Notes: generated by a model not told the origin, from the sequence alone. A stretch of 48,370 nucleotides of DNA from Nocardia lijiangensis NBRC 108240 (GCF_001613045.1 NZ_BDBP01000079.1:1-48370), one strand, 5' to 3'; positions 7,982 to 16,561 are shown, numbered from the stretch's first letter. Program-made: numbers and translations.

Positions 7982-8023
7982 CTCCCCACCGACCCCGCCC
8001 GGAGCGAGCCCGACGAGCGACCG

Positions 8024-8113
8024 TTCGCGGCCGTCTCGCTTCCCAGCGGTCGAAGCGCATGCGACGCAGTCGCGAGTCTCGACCGCTGGGAAGCGAGACA
8101 TAAAGGCCGCGAA
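8024..8113. repeat. Very long imperfect palindrome (hairpin)
   Basis: Perfect 21-nt arms (8033-8053, GTCTCGCTTCCCAGCGGTCGA, split here by its centre CCCAG; complement at 8079-8099) enclose a 25-nt loop that can itself form a small GCGAC/GTCGC stem. Outside, TTCGCGGCC (8024-8032) pairs with GGCCGCGAA (8105-8113) across a 5-nt ATAAA bulge, so about 30 bp can pair. Standing after the sugB end, it would act as a strong transcription terminator for the lpqY-sugAB operon and for ponA-like read-through antisense; its size and AT bulge also fit a MITE-like or REP-like element. Confidence 0.85.
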
Positions 8114-8180
8114 CACGCGCGCACCAGCGCGCCATAAACACAGCCGCGAACCCGCGCGCGCCAGCGCGCCAAAAACTCAG
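8107..8180. repeat. 37-bp tandem duplication overlapping the sugB stop codon
   Basis: Two immediately adjacent 37-nt units (8107-8143 and 8144-8180) differ at four positions. Each begins CCGCGAAC, contains a GCGCGC-rich self-complementary core and ends in AAAC-CAG. The second unit includes the sugB stop (8177-8179). The first unit's beginning doubles as the outer right arm of the long hairpin, so hairpin and tandem repeat were probably built from the same element. Confidence 0.8.
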
Positions 8181-9103
8181 CTCTTGACGCCGCCCGCGGT
8201 CAGACCGGAGATGATGCGGCGCTGGAACACCAGCACCATGATCACCAGCGGGATCGTGACGATCGTGCCCGCCGCCATGATCGCGCCATAGGGCTGCACC
8301 AGCGGGTCGTTGCCGGAGAAGCGGGCGATCGCGACGGTGACCGGCTCGGTCGCGTCGCTGGAGAGCAGGCGGGCCAGCAGGTACTCGTTCACCGCGGCGA
8401 TGAAGGCCAGGATGGCGGTGGTGAACACCGCGGGCGCGGCCAGCGGCAGCATCACCAGCCGGAACGCCTGCATCTTGGTCGCGCCGTCGATGCGGGCCGC
8501 CTCTTCCAGCTCCCACGGCAGTTCGGTGAAGAACGAGGCGAGGATGTAGACGGTCATCGGCAGCACGAACGAGATGTTCGGAATGATCATCGCCTGGTAT
8601 TGGCCGATCCAGCCGATGTTGGTGAACAGCTGGAACAGCGGCGTCACCAGCACGACCACCGGGAACATCGACGCGCTCAGGATCAGCCCGGCCACCACGT
8701 ACTTGCCACGGAAGGTCAGCCTGGCCAGCGCGTACGCGGCGAAGATGCCGATCACCAGCGCGATCACCGTGGTGCACGCGCCGATGATGACGCTGTTCAG
8801 CAGGGCTTGGCCGAAGTTGTTGCCGCGGCTGGTGTCGAACGCGTTGCGGAAGTTCTCCAGCGTCACGTGCGTCGGCCACGGCGTGCTGTCGAAGGTGTAG
8901 TCCGGATCGCGGAACGCGGTGACGGCCATCCAGTAGAACGGTCCGAGCCCCCATACCAGCACGACGAGCACGCCGAGGTACATGCGCGCCGAACCGAACC
9001 GCTTGGTCCACGGCGTCTGCTGCGCGATGGCCGGTTCGCTCGTCTTCGTCATCGGCGCGTCTCCAACTGTCTCGCCGGTGCGCACCCGGTCGCTCGTCGT
9101 CAT
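8177..9103 (-). CDS. sugB: Trehalose ABC transporter permease SugB
   Basis: A 308-residue inner-membrane permease of the carbohydrate type (MalG/SugB). About 45 cytoplasmic residues precede the first helix (YLGVLVVLVWGLGPFYWMAV). The EAA loop reads EEAARIDGATKMQAFRLVMLPLAAP (about residues 195-219), the site that docks on the ATPase. Six membrane segments are evident, the last being GTIVTIPLVIMVLVFQ. Its ATG overlaps the sugA stop (ATGA at 9103-9100), so both are translated together. With SugA it forms the channel of the LpqY-SugABC importer, which in mycobacteria recycles trehalose released during mycolate transfer. There is no ATPase gene next to it; the SugC-type gene lies at 17.3 kb. Confidence 0.92.
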   Translation of the reverse strand: MTTSDRVRTGETVGDAPMTKTSEPAIAQQTPWTKRFGSARMYLGVLVVLVWGLGPFYWMAVTAFRDPDYTFDSTPWPTHVTLENFRNAFDTSRGNNFGQALLNSVIIGACTTVIALVIGIFAAYALARLTFRGKYVVAGLILSASMFPVVVLVTPLFQLFTNIGWIGQYQAMIIPNISFVLPMTVYILASFFTELPWELEEAARIDGATKMQAFRLVMLPLAAPAVFTTAILAFIAAVNEYLLARLLSSDATEPVTVAIARFSGNDPLVQPYGAIMAAGTIVTIPLVIMVLVFQRRIISGLTAGGVKS

Positions 9104-10134
9104 GCTCGCACCGTCCCCTCACGCTGGGCTTCCTGGGTGCGGACGGCATTGGCGCCGAGGATCTTCACCAGCACGAAGGCCACGGCGAAGATCAGCAGGA
9201 AGGTGATGGTGGACAGCGCCGCGGCGCTGTTCGGTCCCTGGCGCACCTGGTCGACGACCAGGATCGACACCGTGCGGGTCGACGGGTTGTTCAGCGTCAT
9301 GATGGCGGGCAGGTCGTACATGCGCAGCGCGTCCATGGTGCGGAACAGGATCGCGACCAGGAGTGCGGGTTTGAGCAGCGGCAGGGTGATCTGGGTGAAC
9401 CGCTGCCAGGCCGAGGCGCCGTCGACCTTGGCGGCCTCGTACACGTCGTTGGGGATCACCTGCAGGCCGGCGAGCAGCAGCAGCGCCATGAACGGCGTCG
9501 TCTTCCAGACGTCGGCGGCGATCACCGCGAACCGCGCGGCCCAGGGGTCCGATGTCCACAGAATGTGCGTGCCGAGCACTCGGTTCACCACGCCGTCGTA
9601 CTGGAACATGAACTCCCACAGGCGCGCCGTCACAGCGGTCGGGATGGCCCACGGGATGAGCACCGCCGCGCGCAGCAGCGCCCGGCCCTTGAAGCTCTTG
9701 CCCATGACGATCGCCATGCCGAGGCCGATGCTTGCCTCCAGCGCGACCGTGATCACGGTGAAGAACAGCGTGACGCCGATGGCCATCCAGAACTGCGAGC
9801 CCAGGTTGCCGGTGGGGCAGGCGATGGTCTCGCCGGTCGGCAGGCTGCACTGCTGCAAGAGCCAGTGCGTGTAGTTCGAGAATCCGGCGCTGCCGCCCTC
9901 CACGAACATGCCCGTGCTCGGGTCGAGCCCGGGGTCCTTCTGAAAGGACATGTACAGCGCGCGCGCCACCGGGTAGCCGATGACGACCGCCAGCGCGATG
10001 AGCACCGGCGCCACGAAGACCCACGCTTTGCCGGAGCGGCGCAGCTCCCAGGCCAGGCTCGCACCGAAACCGCGCTTGCGCGGAAGGAATTCGTCGCTCG
10101 GCACGCGTGTGGCCGTTCCCGAAGGATCCGACAC
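9100..10134 (-). CDS. sugA: Trehalose ABC transporter permease SugA
   Basis: A 344-residue permease of the MalF/SugA type. A charged N-terminus (FLPRKRGFGASLAWELRR) precedes the first helix (AWVFVAPVLIALAVVIGYPV), and a periplasmic loop of about 50 residues with a Cys pair (QQCSLPTGETIACPTG) follows before helix 2. The EAA motif is EAAKVDGASAWQRFTQITLPLLKP. It lies 45 nt after lpqY and overlaps sugB by 4 nt. The pair of EAA motifs in SugA and SugB is the coupling site for a SugC/MsiK-type ATPase. Trehalose specificity is inferred from LpqY. Confidence 0.92.
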   Translation of the reverse strand: MSDPSGTATRVPSDEFLPRKRGFGASLAWELRRSGKAWVFVAPVLIALAVVIGYPVARALYMSFQKDPGLDPSTGMFVEGGSAGFSNYTHWLLQQCSLPTGETIACPTGNLGSQFWMAIGVTLFFTVITVALEASIGLGMAIVMGKSFKGRALLRAAVLIPWAIPTAVTARLWEFMFQYDGVVNRVLGTHILWTSDPWAARFAVIAADVWKTTPFMALLLLAGLQVIPNDVYEAAKVDGASAWQRFTQITLPLLKPALLVAILFRTMDALRMYDLPAIMTLNNPSTRTVSILVVDQVRQGPNSAAALSTITFLLIFAVAFVLVKILGANAVRTQEAQREGTVRA

Positions 10135-10179
10135 CGTTATCTCTCTCCTACGGGTTGGTCGGGTCCGTTGCGTAAACCC

Positions 10180-11481
10180 TTACGATCCTGCGGTCTCGAT
10201 GCCTTTCTGCATCCCGACAATCGCGTCGTCGACGGACTTGGTTCCGGTCAGGGCAGCATAGGCGTTGTCCTGGATCGCCTTCGACACCGCCGGGTAGAAG
10301 GGGGTCACCGGGCGCGGCACCGCGCTGGCGATCGACTCCTTGAGCGCGGGCAGGTACGGCATCTTGGCGATCAGCGCCGGGTCGTCGTACAGCGAGGCGC
10401 GCACCGAGGGCAGGGCGCCGGAGGCGATGATGTGCTGGGCGTCCTCGCTGATCAGGAAGCGCAGGAAGTCCAGCGCGGTGGCCTTGTTCTTGGAGAACGC
10501 GCTGATGGCCGCGTTGTAGCCGCCGAGCGTCGAGGCGCCGACGCCGTTCTCGCCGGGCAGCGGCGCGACCGCGAACTTGTCCCGCACCTGCGAGGACTCG
10601 GCGCCCGCGTCACCGAAGGTGGAGGGCCAGGCGCGCAGGAACATCAGCTTGCCCTGGGTGAAGGCGCTCGCCGACTCGGGCTCCTTGAAGGTGATGGCCT
10701 CTTTGGGGATGTCGCCGTTGTTGTAGGCGGTGACCAGGGTGTTGAGGCCGGCGCGGGCCTGCGGGCTGTCCACGGTCGGGGTCTTGCCGTCGGCGCCGAC
10801 GAAGGTGCCGCCGAAGCCGTTGATCACCTCGGAGGTGTTCACCGTCAGACCCTCGTAGGGCGCGAACTGCCCGGCGTAGCAGCCGATGTTGTTGTCACGC
10901 GCCACCGGACACTGGCTGAGCATCTCGCCCCAGGTCTTCGGCGGGTTCGGGACCAGGTCCTTGCGGTAGAACAGCAGACCGCCGTTGGTGTTGCGCGGCG
11001 CGGCGTAGAGCGTGTTGTTGTAGGTGGCGCTGGCGACCGGCGGGGAGAGCAGCGTCGAGGTGTCGATGGCGAAGGAGTCCTTCAACGGCTGGATCCAGCC
11101 CTTGGCCGCGAACTCGGCGGTCCACGGCACGTCGAGGGCGACCACGTCGTAGGTGGACTGCTTGGAGCGCATGTGCTCGACCAGGTCGTCGTACTGCTGC
11201 GAGGCGTCGTTCGACTGCTCCTTGAACGTCACCTGCTCGTCGGGGTGCGAGGCGTTCCAGCGCTCGATGAGCTGCTTGACGACACCGGTCTCGGTGGTGT
11301 CCTTGCCCTCGACGTAGGTGATCGGGCCGCGGCCGTCGAGGTTCTGGGTGGTCGGGTTGCCGCCGCTGTCGCTGGAGCACGCGCTGGTGAAGGTCGCCGC
11401 CAGCAGCGCGACCGAGGCAGCCGCCAGCGCGGCCCGCGGTACGAGCGACGAACGTAGGGTCGACACCTTCTTCAAAGCCAT
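10180..11481 (-). CDS. lpqY: Trehalose-binding lipoprotein LpqY
   Basis: A 433-residue type-I solute-binding lipoprotein. The signal peptide ends in the lipobox FTSAC with Cys35 as the lipid-modified residue. The mature part shows the LpqY-like opening DGRGPITYVEGKDTTETGV, VVALDVPWTAEFAAKGW, TYNNTLYAAPRNTNGGLLFYRKD, the STLGGYN hinge loop and the highly conserved C-terminal ALKES-PRPVTPFYPAVSKAIQDNAYAAL block. ATG 11481 is chosen over upstream codons because GGAG stands 9 nt before it and the signal peptide begins there. It delivers trehalose to SugAB at the outer face of the membrane; the whole operon reads lpqY-sugA-sugB. Confidence 0.94.
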   Translation of the reverse strand: MALKKVSTLRSSLVPRAALAAASVALLAATFTSACSSDSGGNPTTQNLDGRGPITYVEGKDTTETGVVKQLIERWNASHPDEQVTFKEQSNDASQQYDDLVEHMRSKQSTYDVVALDVPWTAEFAAKGWIQPLKDSFAIDTSTLLSPPVASATYNNTLYAAPRNTNGGLLFYRKDLVPNPPKTWGEMLSQCPVARDNNIGCYAGQFAPYEGLTVNTSEVINGFGGTFVGADGKTPTVDSPQARAGLNTLVTAYNNGDIPKEAITFKEPESASAFTQGKLMFLRAWPSTFGDAGAESSQVRDKFAVAPLPGENGVGASTLGGYNAAISAFSKNKATALDFLRFLISEDAQHIIASGALPSVRASLYDDPALIAKMPYLPALKESIASAVPRPVTPFYPAVSKAIQDNAYAALTGTKSVDDAIVGMQKGIETAGS

Positions 11482-11685
11482 TTGCGAACACTCCATGGGT
11501 ACGACGTGAGCAGCAGCACACCCTGCCGGTTGCACAACGGAAGATACATGGTGTTCATCCGCCACGCCCGAAGAGCGGTCGAGAAGGCCAGGTCGTCCGT
11601 CGCCGGGCACGATGGGCCGATTGCGCGGCGCCGCTCGGCCGACTGCGCGCCCGAGCTCACCACGAACCGTGTCGGGACGTGCCGT

Positions 11686-11691
11686 TACCCT
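11686..11691 (+). promoter_or_regulatory. -10 box of a leaderless DUF2786 transcript
   Basis: TACCCT fits the TANNNT actinobacterial -10 and ends 8 nt before the ATG at 11700; no ribosome-binding site is present, so transcription probably starts at the start codon. Confidence 0.5.
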
Positions 11692-11699
11692 GGCTGCCG

Positions 11700-12539
11700 A
11701 TGACTTCGCCGAACGCGGTTCCCGATCGGATGCTCACACGCATCGGCGGTCTGCTGCGCAAGGCCGAAGCGACCGACAACGAGCACGAGGCGGAGGCCTT
11801 CCTCGCCGCGGCGCAGCGGTTGGCCACCCGCTCCTCGATCGATCTCGCGGTGGCGCGGGCGCACGTCGCGGGGCGCGAGCGCAGGCCGACGCCGGTGCAG
11901 CGGGTCATTCCGATCGGCGAGCCGGGTAAGAAGGGACTGCGCACCTACGTGCAGCTGTTCGTCGCGATTGCGCACGCCAACGACGTGCGCTGCGATGTTG
12001 CCCGCACCTCCACCCAGGTCTACGCCTACGGCTTCGACACCGATATCGACACCTGCGAGGCGCTCTACGCCAGCCTGCTCGTGCAGATGGTGCGTGCGTC
12101 CGATCACTACATCAAATCGGGGCAGTACCGGTCGGCGACCGTCGAGAAGATCGTCAGCGAGAAGCGCTGGGGACGCACGGTGCGGCGGCGGGTGCAGGCG
12201 CCCGCGGCTCCCGTGACGGCCAGGCTGAATTTCCAGATGGCCTTCGCGGCACGGATCGGGCGGCGGCTCGCCGAGGTGAAGTCGGAGGTCGAAGCCGAGG
12301 CGGTGGCGCCGGAGACGGCGGCGGCCGGGACGGCGCTCGCGCTGCGCGACAAGGAACTGGAGCTCACCGACTTCTACGGCCGCACCTCGGAGGCGCGTGG
12401 GACGTGGCGCGGGCCGCAGGCCTCCGCCGGGCACTCGGCCGCGGCCCGGCACGCGGGAGATCGGGCGGGGCAGGCGGCGCGATTGGGCACGTCGCCCGAA
12501 CTGGGCGGGGCGCGCGGCCAATTGACCTCCGGCGGGTGA
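11700..12539 (+). CDS. DUF2786 domain protein
   Basis: A 279-residue soluble protein. The N-terminal DUF2786 region reads RMLTRIGGLLRKAEATDNEHEAEAFLAAAQRLATRSSIDLAVAR (about residues 11-53), a helical domain often found beside phage or metalloprotein genes. The middle (FVAIAHANDVRCDVARTS, then YASLLVQMVRASDHYIKSG) resembles the DUF7168 type that follows DUF2786. The last 80 residues are Ala/Gly/Arg-rich. It is 52 nt upstream of the TIGR04338-like gene, a pairing that recurs in actinobacteria as far as I know. Activity is unknown. Confidence 0.8.
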   Translation: MTSPNAVPDRMLTRIGGLLRKAEATDNEHEAEAFLAAAQRLATRSSIDLAVARAHVAGRERRPTPVQRVIPIGEPGKKGLRTYVQLFVAIAHANDVRCDVARTSTQVYAYGFDTDIDTCEALYASLLVQMVRASDHYIKSGQYRSATVEKIVSEKRWGRTVRRRVQAPAAPVTARLNFQMAFAARIGRRLAEVKSEVEAEAVAPETAAAGTALALRDKELELTDFYGRTSEARGTWRGPQASAGHSAAARHAGDRAGQAARLGTSPELGGARGQLTSGG

Positions 12540-12591
12540 GTCCTTTCGTGTGGTGGCATCGCCGGCGGATGACGCCCGGGAGCATGGTGCG

Positions 12592-13104
12592 ATGAGTGTG
12601 CGAGATACCCAGCGCGCCAAGGTGTACGACGCCGAACAGCTGGTCCGCGGCATGTTCGATCGCGCCGACGAGCACGGCAACCGCACCGTCGAAATGTACG
12701 GCTCCCACATCACCCTGCCCATCGAACGCCGTTTCGCCTCGGTGGCGTCCGTGCAGACCTATGCTGAAAAAGTGCTCACCCTCAATTGGGTTCGGGCCCA
12801 ATGGGATAGAGCCGTAGTGCCGGTTCGGGTGCGGTCGCGTGCCGGAGCGACCGCCGCTCACTACGAGGCGGCCGACGCGGTCCTCGCGGTGCCGCTGCAC
12901 ACCGGCGGCACCGCGTGGGCTCTGCGTGAACTTGTCGTCTTGCACGAACTGGCCCACCATCTGGAGCCCGCCCCCGGCGAGGTCGCCCCGCACGGCCCTG
13001 AATTCTGCACCCGCTACCTGGAATTGGTAGACGGCGTCATCGGACCCGAGGCGGCCTTCGTGCTCCGCGGTGCAATGCTCGGCTGCGGCATCCAATTCGG
13101 CTAG
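12592..13104 (+). CDS. TIGR04338-family putative metallohydrolase
   Basis: A 170-residue protein with a zinc-protease-like motif HELAHH (residues 118-123) and a likely third ligand in APHGPEF (H134), the arrangement seen in SprT-like and related gluzincin folds. The N-terminal half (VYDAEQLVRGMFDRA, then GSHITLPIERRFASVASVQTYAEKVL) fits the actinobacterial TIGR04338 family. ATG at 12592 is preferred to 12550, which gives a non-conserved leader. It appears co-transcribed with the DUF2786 gene. Substrate unknown; it may be a peptidase or a metal-binding regulator. Confidence 0.82.
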   Translation: MSVRDTQRAKVYDAEQLVRGMFDRADEHGNRTVEMYGSHITLPIERRFASVASVQTYAEKVLTLNWVRAQWDRAVVPVRVRSRAGATAAHYEAADAVLAVPLHTGGTAWALRELVVLHELAHHLEPAPGEVAPHGPEFCTRYLELVDGVIGPEAAFVLRGAMLGCGIQFG

Positions 13105-13127
13105 CTGCCGATCCCGCCGCCCACGGT

Positions 13128-13376
13128 CTATCGCGCGGCCTTCAGCGCGGCGCCGCGCGCCCGCAGGTCGTCGGCCAGCTGCTTGCCCTGCGCCCGCGCC
13201 TCGTCCCGCACCTGCGCGATCTCCTGCTTGGTCGGCCGGACGAAACCCTTGGCCTCCTCGATACGCAGGCCTGCCCGCTGCTGCGCTGCCTCCGCCGCGA
13301 TCATCCGCTGATCGGCCTTCGCGATGGCGCTGTCCATGCGGGCGCCGACCAGGTTCGAGAGGGTGTTGTTCGACAT
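13128..13376 (-). CDS. Small helical protein of unknown function
   Basis: An 82-residue protein starting at ATG 13376, 7 nt behind a strong AAGGAG. It is almost wholly alpha-helical and charged (AKADQRMIAAEAAQQRAGLRIEEAKGFV, then KQEIAQVRDEARAQGKQLADDL), suggesting a coiled coil; no signal peptide and no membrane segment. A 7-bp hairpin (13398-13418, GCCGGAG/CTCCGGC) sits in its leader just upstream of the ribosome-binding site, either a menC terminator or a leader element. I do not recognise the family. Confidence 0.7.
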   Translation of the reverse strand: MSNNTLSNLVGARMDSAIAKADQRMIAAEAAQQRAGLRIEEAKGFVRPTKQEIAQVRDEARAQGKQLADDLRARGAALKAAR

Positions 13377-13541
13377 TGTTCTGCTCCTTGTGCTGAGGCC
13401 GGAGTCGGTGTCTCCGGCTGACAAGAAAGACAATGACCGCCGCCGCTGACAGCGCGCTGACAGACCGCCGACACCCTTCGATTCAGTCAGGGCCTGTGTC
13501 GAAGTGAGGCCAGGTGGAGGGTGTGTGGGTGTGCAGGCCTT

Positions 13542-14513
13542 CTAGGCGAGCAGGGCGCGCACTCGCTCGTAACGGGCGCGCCACCAGACGACGCGATCGG
13601 GGTCAGGGTGGCGGTAGCGGTTGAGGAGCACCGGGTCGGGCGTCAGGGGGGTGCGCGGTATGGGGAGAAGGCCGTCCACCGGGCGCAGGGATTCGGCCAC
13701 CACGTCACCCTCGAAGAGGGAAATCGTTCCTAGTCCGCACGCGAAGTCGAGTTCGGCGAGCGCGCCTGCCAGCGCGAGTTGTGCGCCGAGGCCGACGCTG
13801 GTCTCCAGCGCAGAAGAGACCACGCAGGGCAGTCCGGCCGCCGCGGCGACCTCCAGCGCGCGCCGAACACCGCCCAGCGGTGTGCATTTGAGCACGGCCA
13901 CATCGGCTGCCCCCGCCACGGCGACGCGCAGCGGATCCTCGGCACGCCGGATGGATTCGTCGGCGGCGATGCGCACGTCGACCTTCTTGCGCACTGCGGC
14001 GAGTTCCTCGATGGTGCGGCACGGTTGCTCGACATACTCCAAACCGCCTGCGGCGCGGTCGATCCGGACGATGTGGGCGATTGCGGTGTCCACATCCCAC
14101 ACCGCGTTGGCGTCCACTCGAATCCCGCCGTCCGGCCCGAGCGCGTCGCGGACCGCCTCGACCCGCGCCAAATCCTCGCCGAGGGAATCGGGATGGTCGG
14201 CGACCTTCACCTTCGCCGTGCGGCACCCCGAGGCGCTGACGATCCGATGCGCCCGCTCCGGATCGACCGCGGGCACCGTGCAATTGATCGGTATCCGCTC
14301 CCGCACCGGTTCCGGCCACCCGACCGTCGCCTGCTCCACCGCCGTCGCGAGCCATGGCGCCGCCTCCCGATCGTCGTACTCGAGAAACGGACAGAACTCC
14401 CCCCACCCCAACGGCCCCGGAATCAGCATCCCCTCCCGCACGGTGATCCCGCGAAACCGCGTGCGCAGCGGAATCGCGTAGACGACGGGCTCGGGGAAGG
14501 TGTCGGCAGTCAT
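13542..14513 (-). CDS. menC: o-Succinylbenzoate synthase
   Basis: A 323-residue enolase-superfamily enzyme that dehydrates SHCHC to o-succinylbenzoate in menaquinone synthesis. The capping domain (GLGW-like LGWGEFCPFLEYDDREAAPW) is followed by the barrel with the catalytic pair K101/K103 (AKVKVAD), metal ligands D134 (RVDANAVW), E162 (VEQPC) and D185 (AADES), and the second base K209 (LKCTPLGG). This is the short actinobacterial MenC. Other men genes are not in the window, so it stands alone here. ATG 14513 gives the expected N-terminus. Confidence 0.94.
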   Translation of the reverse strand: MTADTFPEPVVYAIPLRTRFRGITVREGMLIPGPLGWGEFCPFLEYDDREAAPWLATAVEQATVGWPEPVRERIPINCTVPAVDPERAHRIVSASGCRTAKVKVADHPDSLGEDLARVEAVRDALGPDGGIRVDANAVWDVDTAIAHIVRIDRAAGGLEYVEQPCRTIEELAAVRKKVDVRIAADESIRRAEDPLRVAVAGAADVAVLKCTPLGGVRRALEVAAAAGLPCVVSSALETSVGLGAQLALAGALAELDFACGLGTISLFEGDVVAESLRPVDGLLPIPRTPLTPDPVLLNRYRHPDPDRVVWWRARYERVRALLA

Positions 14514-14732
14514 CGTTCGTCAGCCTACGGGGAGCGGTCCGAGGTCCGATGGATGAGTTCGGAGCTGGAATCCGACCGGGTCGCCGGTCGGGGGTCGCCG
14601 AGACCGGCTTCGGCAGCCGCGTATCCGAGCACGTGCCGACCAACCGGCCGCGCTCGGCGGACACCCGAGTGGTGCACTGGTCGGCGTGCGGTTCCATGGC
14701 TGCGCGGCCCAAGGCGCGGGCATCCTGGACAT

Positions 14733-15059
14733 ATGAGGTCGGCGGTGTCGAGGCGATTGGCGGACTTGACCCGGGCTGTCCTCGCAACCGTCCTGGCCCT
14801 CGGATTCGGTTGGGCGGCCGCCCTTCTCATTCCGCTGTACGAGTTTCTCGGCGAGGACGGCGGTAGCTCGTACCTGCCGGTCGCCTACGGCATCGCGTGG
14901 ACAGGAATCGTCGCGGCGGGCGTGGTGGCGGCGATGCTGGTGGTGTCGAAGGTGCGGACGCGCAGGACAATTGGGTGGACGCCGCTGGTGGCCGTCCCGC
15001 TGATCATCGAGTCGTGGCTGCTCGGATGCCTTGTGGCGCTGGTGCTGGGTTCTGTTTGA
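14733..15059 (+). CDS. Small integral membrane protein
   Basis: A 108-residue protein with three predicted membrane helices (AVLATVLALGFGWAAALLIPLY, AYGIAWTGIVAAGVVAAMLVV and WTPLVAVPLIIESWLLGCLVALVL) joined by a short acidic loop (EFLGEDGGSS) and a basic loop (SKVRTRRTIG), so the N-terminus is probably cytoplasmic. It is divergent from menC. I do not recognise a family; the start is the first ATG after the menC promoter region and has no obvious ribosome-binding site. Confidence 0.65.
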   Translation: MRSAVSRRLADLTRAVLATVLALGFGWAAALLIPLYEFLGEDGGSSYLPVAYGIAWTGIVAAGVVAAMLVVSKVRTRRTIGWTPLVAVPLIIESWLLGCLVALVLGSV

Positions 15060-15299
15060 GCTGGGCTCGACTCGATGGCTCCTCCGACATCCGCGCGTAC
15101 CCGTGCGGGCCGGGGTGCGCTGATCGTGACACGCGGGCTGTATCGAGGCGGTCGCCTCGTGTCGATCAACAGCGACGTATCCCGGCCGCGGGTGTCCGTG
15201 GGCCAGGGCTCTTCTATGTGGGGCTCTGGGGCTCGGCTCGATTCGTGCTGGTTCTCAGCGCTCGGTTCGAGCTGGTGTGATTGGGTGCTCAACGCCAAT
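15060..15299. other. Interval without recognisable gene
   Basis: Open frames cross it on both strands but with irregular codon use, no start signal and no recognisable product. It lies between the small membrane protein and the convergent thiolase and ends in the thiolase terminator. Confidence 0.5.
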
Positions 15300-15342
15300 C
15301 CAGTGTGGGGCGCCCAGTGGCGTGGGCCGGGCGCCCCACTGG
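15300..15342 (-). terminator. Terminator of the thiolase gene
   Basis: CCAGTGTGGGGCGCCC (15300-15315) pairs with GGGCGCCCCACTGG (15329-15342) with one bulged T, giving a 14-bp GC-rich stem and a 13-nt loop. It begins 1 nt after the thiolase stop codon. Confidence 0.75.
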
Positions 15343-15343
15343 T

Positions 15344-16513
15344 TCACAACCGCTCGAGGATGGTCGCGTTGGCGAGTCCGCCTGCCTCGCACATGGTTTG
15401 CAGGCCGTAGCGGGCGCCGCGGTCTTGCATGGCGTGCACGAGGGTGGTCATCAGGCGGGCGCCGGAGGCGCCGAGCGGGTGGCCGATGGCGATTGCGCCA
15501 CCGTTGACGTTCACCTTCGACAGGTCGGCTCCGGTGTCCTGCGCCCAGGCCAGCACCACCGGCGAGAACGCCTCGTTGATCTCGACGAGGTCGATGTCGG
15601 AGAGCTGAAGACCAGCGCGCTGCAACACCTTTCGGGTCGCGGGGATGACCGCGGTGAGCATCATGAGCGGGTCGTCGCCCGCGACGGCGAAGCTGTGCAG
15701 GCGGGCGAGCGGGCGCAGGCCGAGCTGTTCGGCGCGTTCGCTGGTCATGATCAGCACCGCGGCGCTGCCGTCGCTGACCTGGCTGGCGCTTGCGGCGGTG
15801 ATCTGCCAGCCGATCTGCGGGAAGCGTTCGGCCATGGCCGGGTCGTAGTAGGCGGGCCGCAGTCCGGCGAGGGTGTCGAGGGTGCTGCCCACGCGGATGC
15901 CCTCGTCGGTGGTCAGCCCGTTGATCGGCGCGAGTTCGGCGGCGAACTGGCCGTTCTTCGTTGCCTGCGCGGCCTTTTCGTGGCTGGCCAGCGCGAACTC
16001 GTCGAGCTGGGTGCGGGTCAGGCCCCATTTCGCGGCGATGAGTTCGGCGCTGATGCCCTGCGGTACCAGACCTTCCGGGTAGCGTTCGGCGAACGCGACA
16101 CCCGAGACGTCCTCGGAGCCGATGAGGTTGGCGCCCATCGGAATTCGGCCCATGGACTCGACACCCGCGGCCACCACGATGTCGTAGGCGCCCGCGATCA
16201 CGCCTTGGGCGGCGAAATGGATGGCCTGCTGGGAGCTGCCGCACTGCCGGTCCACCGTCGTCGCGGGCACCGATTCGGGGTAGCCCGCGGCCAGCGCCGC
16301 CCGCCGTGTCACGTTCGCGCCCTGCTCGCCGACCTGCGTGACCACACCGCCGATCACGTCGTCGATCAGCGCCGGATCGATGCCGCTGCGCTCGACCACC
16401 TCGCGCAGGCTGTGCGCGAGCAGGTCCACCGCGTGGACGTTGTGCAGCGCTCCGTTCGGCTTGCCCCTGCCGATCGGCGTGCGCACCGCTTCGACGATCA
16501 CCGCGTCTCTCAT
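15344..16513 (-). CDS. Acetyl-CoA C-acyltransferase (thiolase)
   Basis: A 389-residue thiolase-fold enzyme. The nucleophile is Cys91 in TVDRQCGSSQQA, the catalytic His345 is in IGHPLGASG, and the second Cys375 is in MCEAGG. NEAFSPVVLAW supplies the oxyanion-hole region. The terminal block is CEAGGLANATI rather than the more usual CxGGG. It either cleaves 3-ketoacyl-CoA (fatty-acid or sterol side-chain oxidation) or condenses acyl-CoAs; sequence does not decide. GGGAGG precedes the ATG by 7 nt. The divergent HxlR gene shares its promoter region, so it is the likely regulator. Confidence 0.93.
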   Translation of the reverse strand: MRDAVIVEAVRTPIGRGKPNGALHNVHAVDLLAHSLREVVERSGIDPALIDDVIGGVVTQVGEQGANVTRRAALAAGYPESVPATTVDRQCGSSQQAIHFAAQGVIAGAYDIVVAAGVESMGRIPMGANLIGSEDVSGVAFAERYPEGLVPQGISAELIAAKWGLTRTQLDEFALASHEKAAQATKNGQFAAELAPINGLTTDEGIRVGSTLDTLAGLRPAYYDPAMAERFPQIGWQITAASASQVSDGSAAVLIMTSERAEQLGLRPLARLHSFAVAGDDPLMMLTAVIPATRKVLQRAGLQLSDIDLVEINEAFSPVVLAWAQDTGADLSKVNVNGGAIAIGHPLGASGARLMTTLVHAMQDRGARYGLQTMCEAGGLANATILERL

Positions 16514-16561
16514 GGCGGATCCTCCCTCTGACCGGGGCTTCTGCGCCCTGGCTCTATTGGC

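Larger units (their letters stand above)
7506..8176. other. Gene-free repeat-rich region between ponA-like and sugB
   Basis: Several open frames cross this 0.67-kb stretch but none has codon bias, a start signal or a recognisable product; on the minus strand two frames merely translate the repeat into Gly/Cys/Arg-rich text. It contains the ponA-like promoter at its left end, an interspersed direct repeat (7733-7981), a very long hairpin (8024-8113) and a 37-bp tandem duplication (8107-8180). Each is listed separately. Confidence 0.7.

Noticed and set aside
7630..8172. Minus-strand open frames giving repeated Gly/Cys/Arg-rich peptides
   Set aside because: They are translations of the direct repeat and hairpin; no ribosome-binding site, no domain, and the reading frame follows the repeat period (144 is divisible by 3).
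8107..8180. CRISPR-like short repeats
   Set aside because: Only two adjacent units without spacers; it is a tandem duplication.
13779..14732. Long plus-strand frame antisense to menC leading into the small membrane protein
   Set aside because: It is the complement of menC; only the part from ATG 14733 has membrane-protein character.
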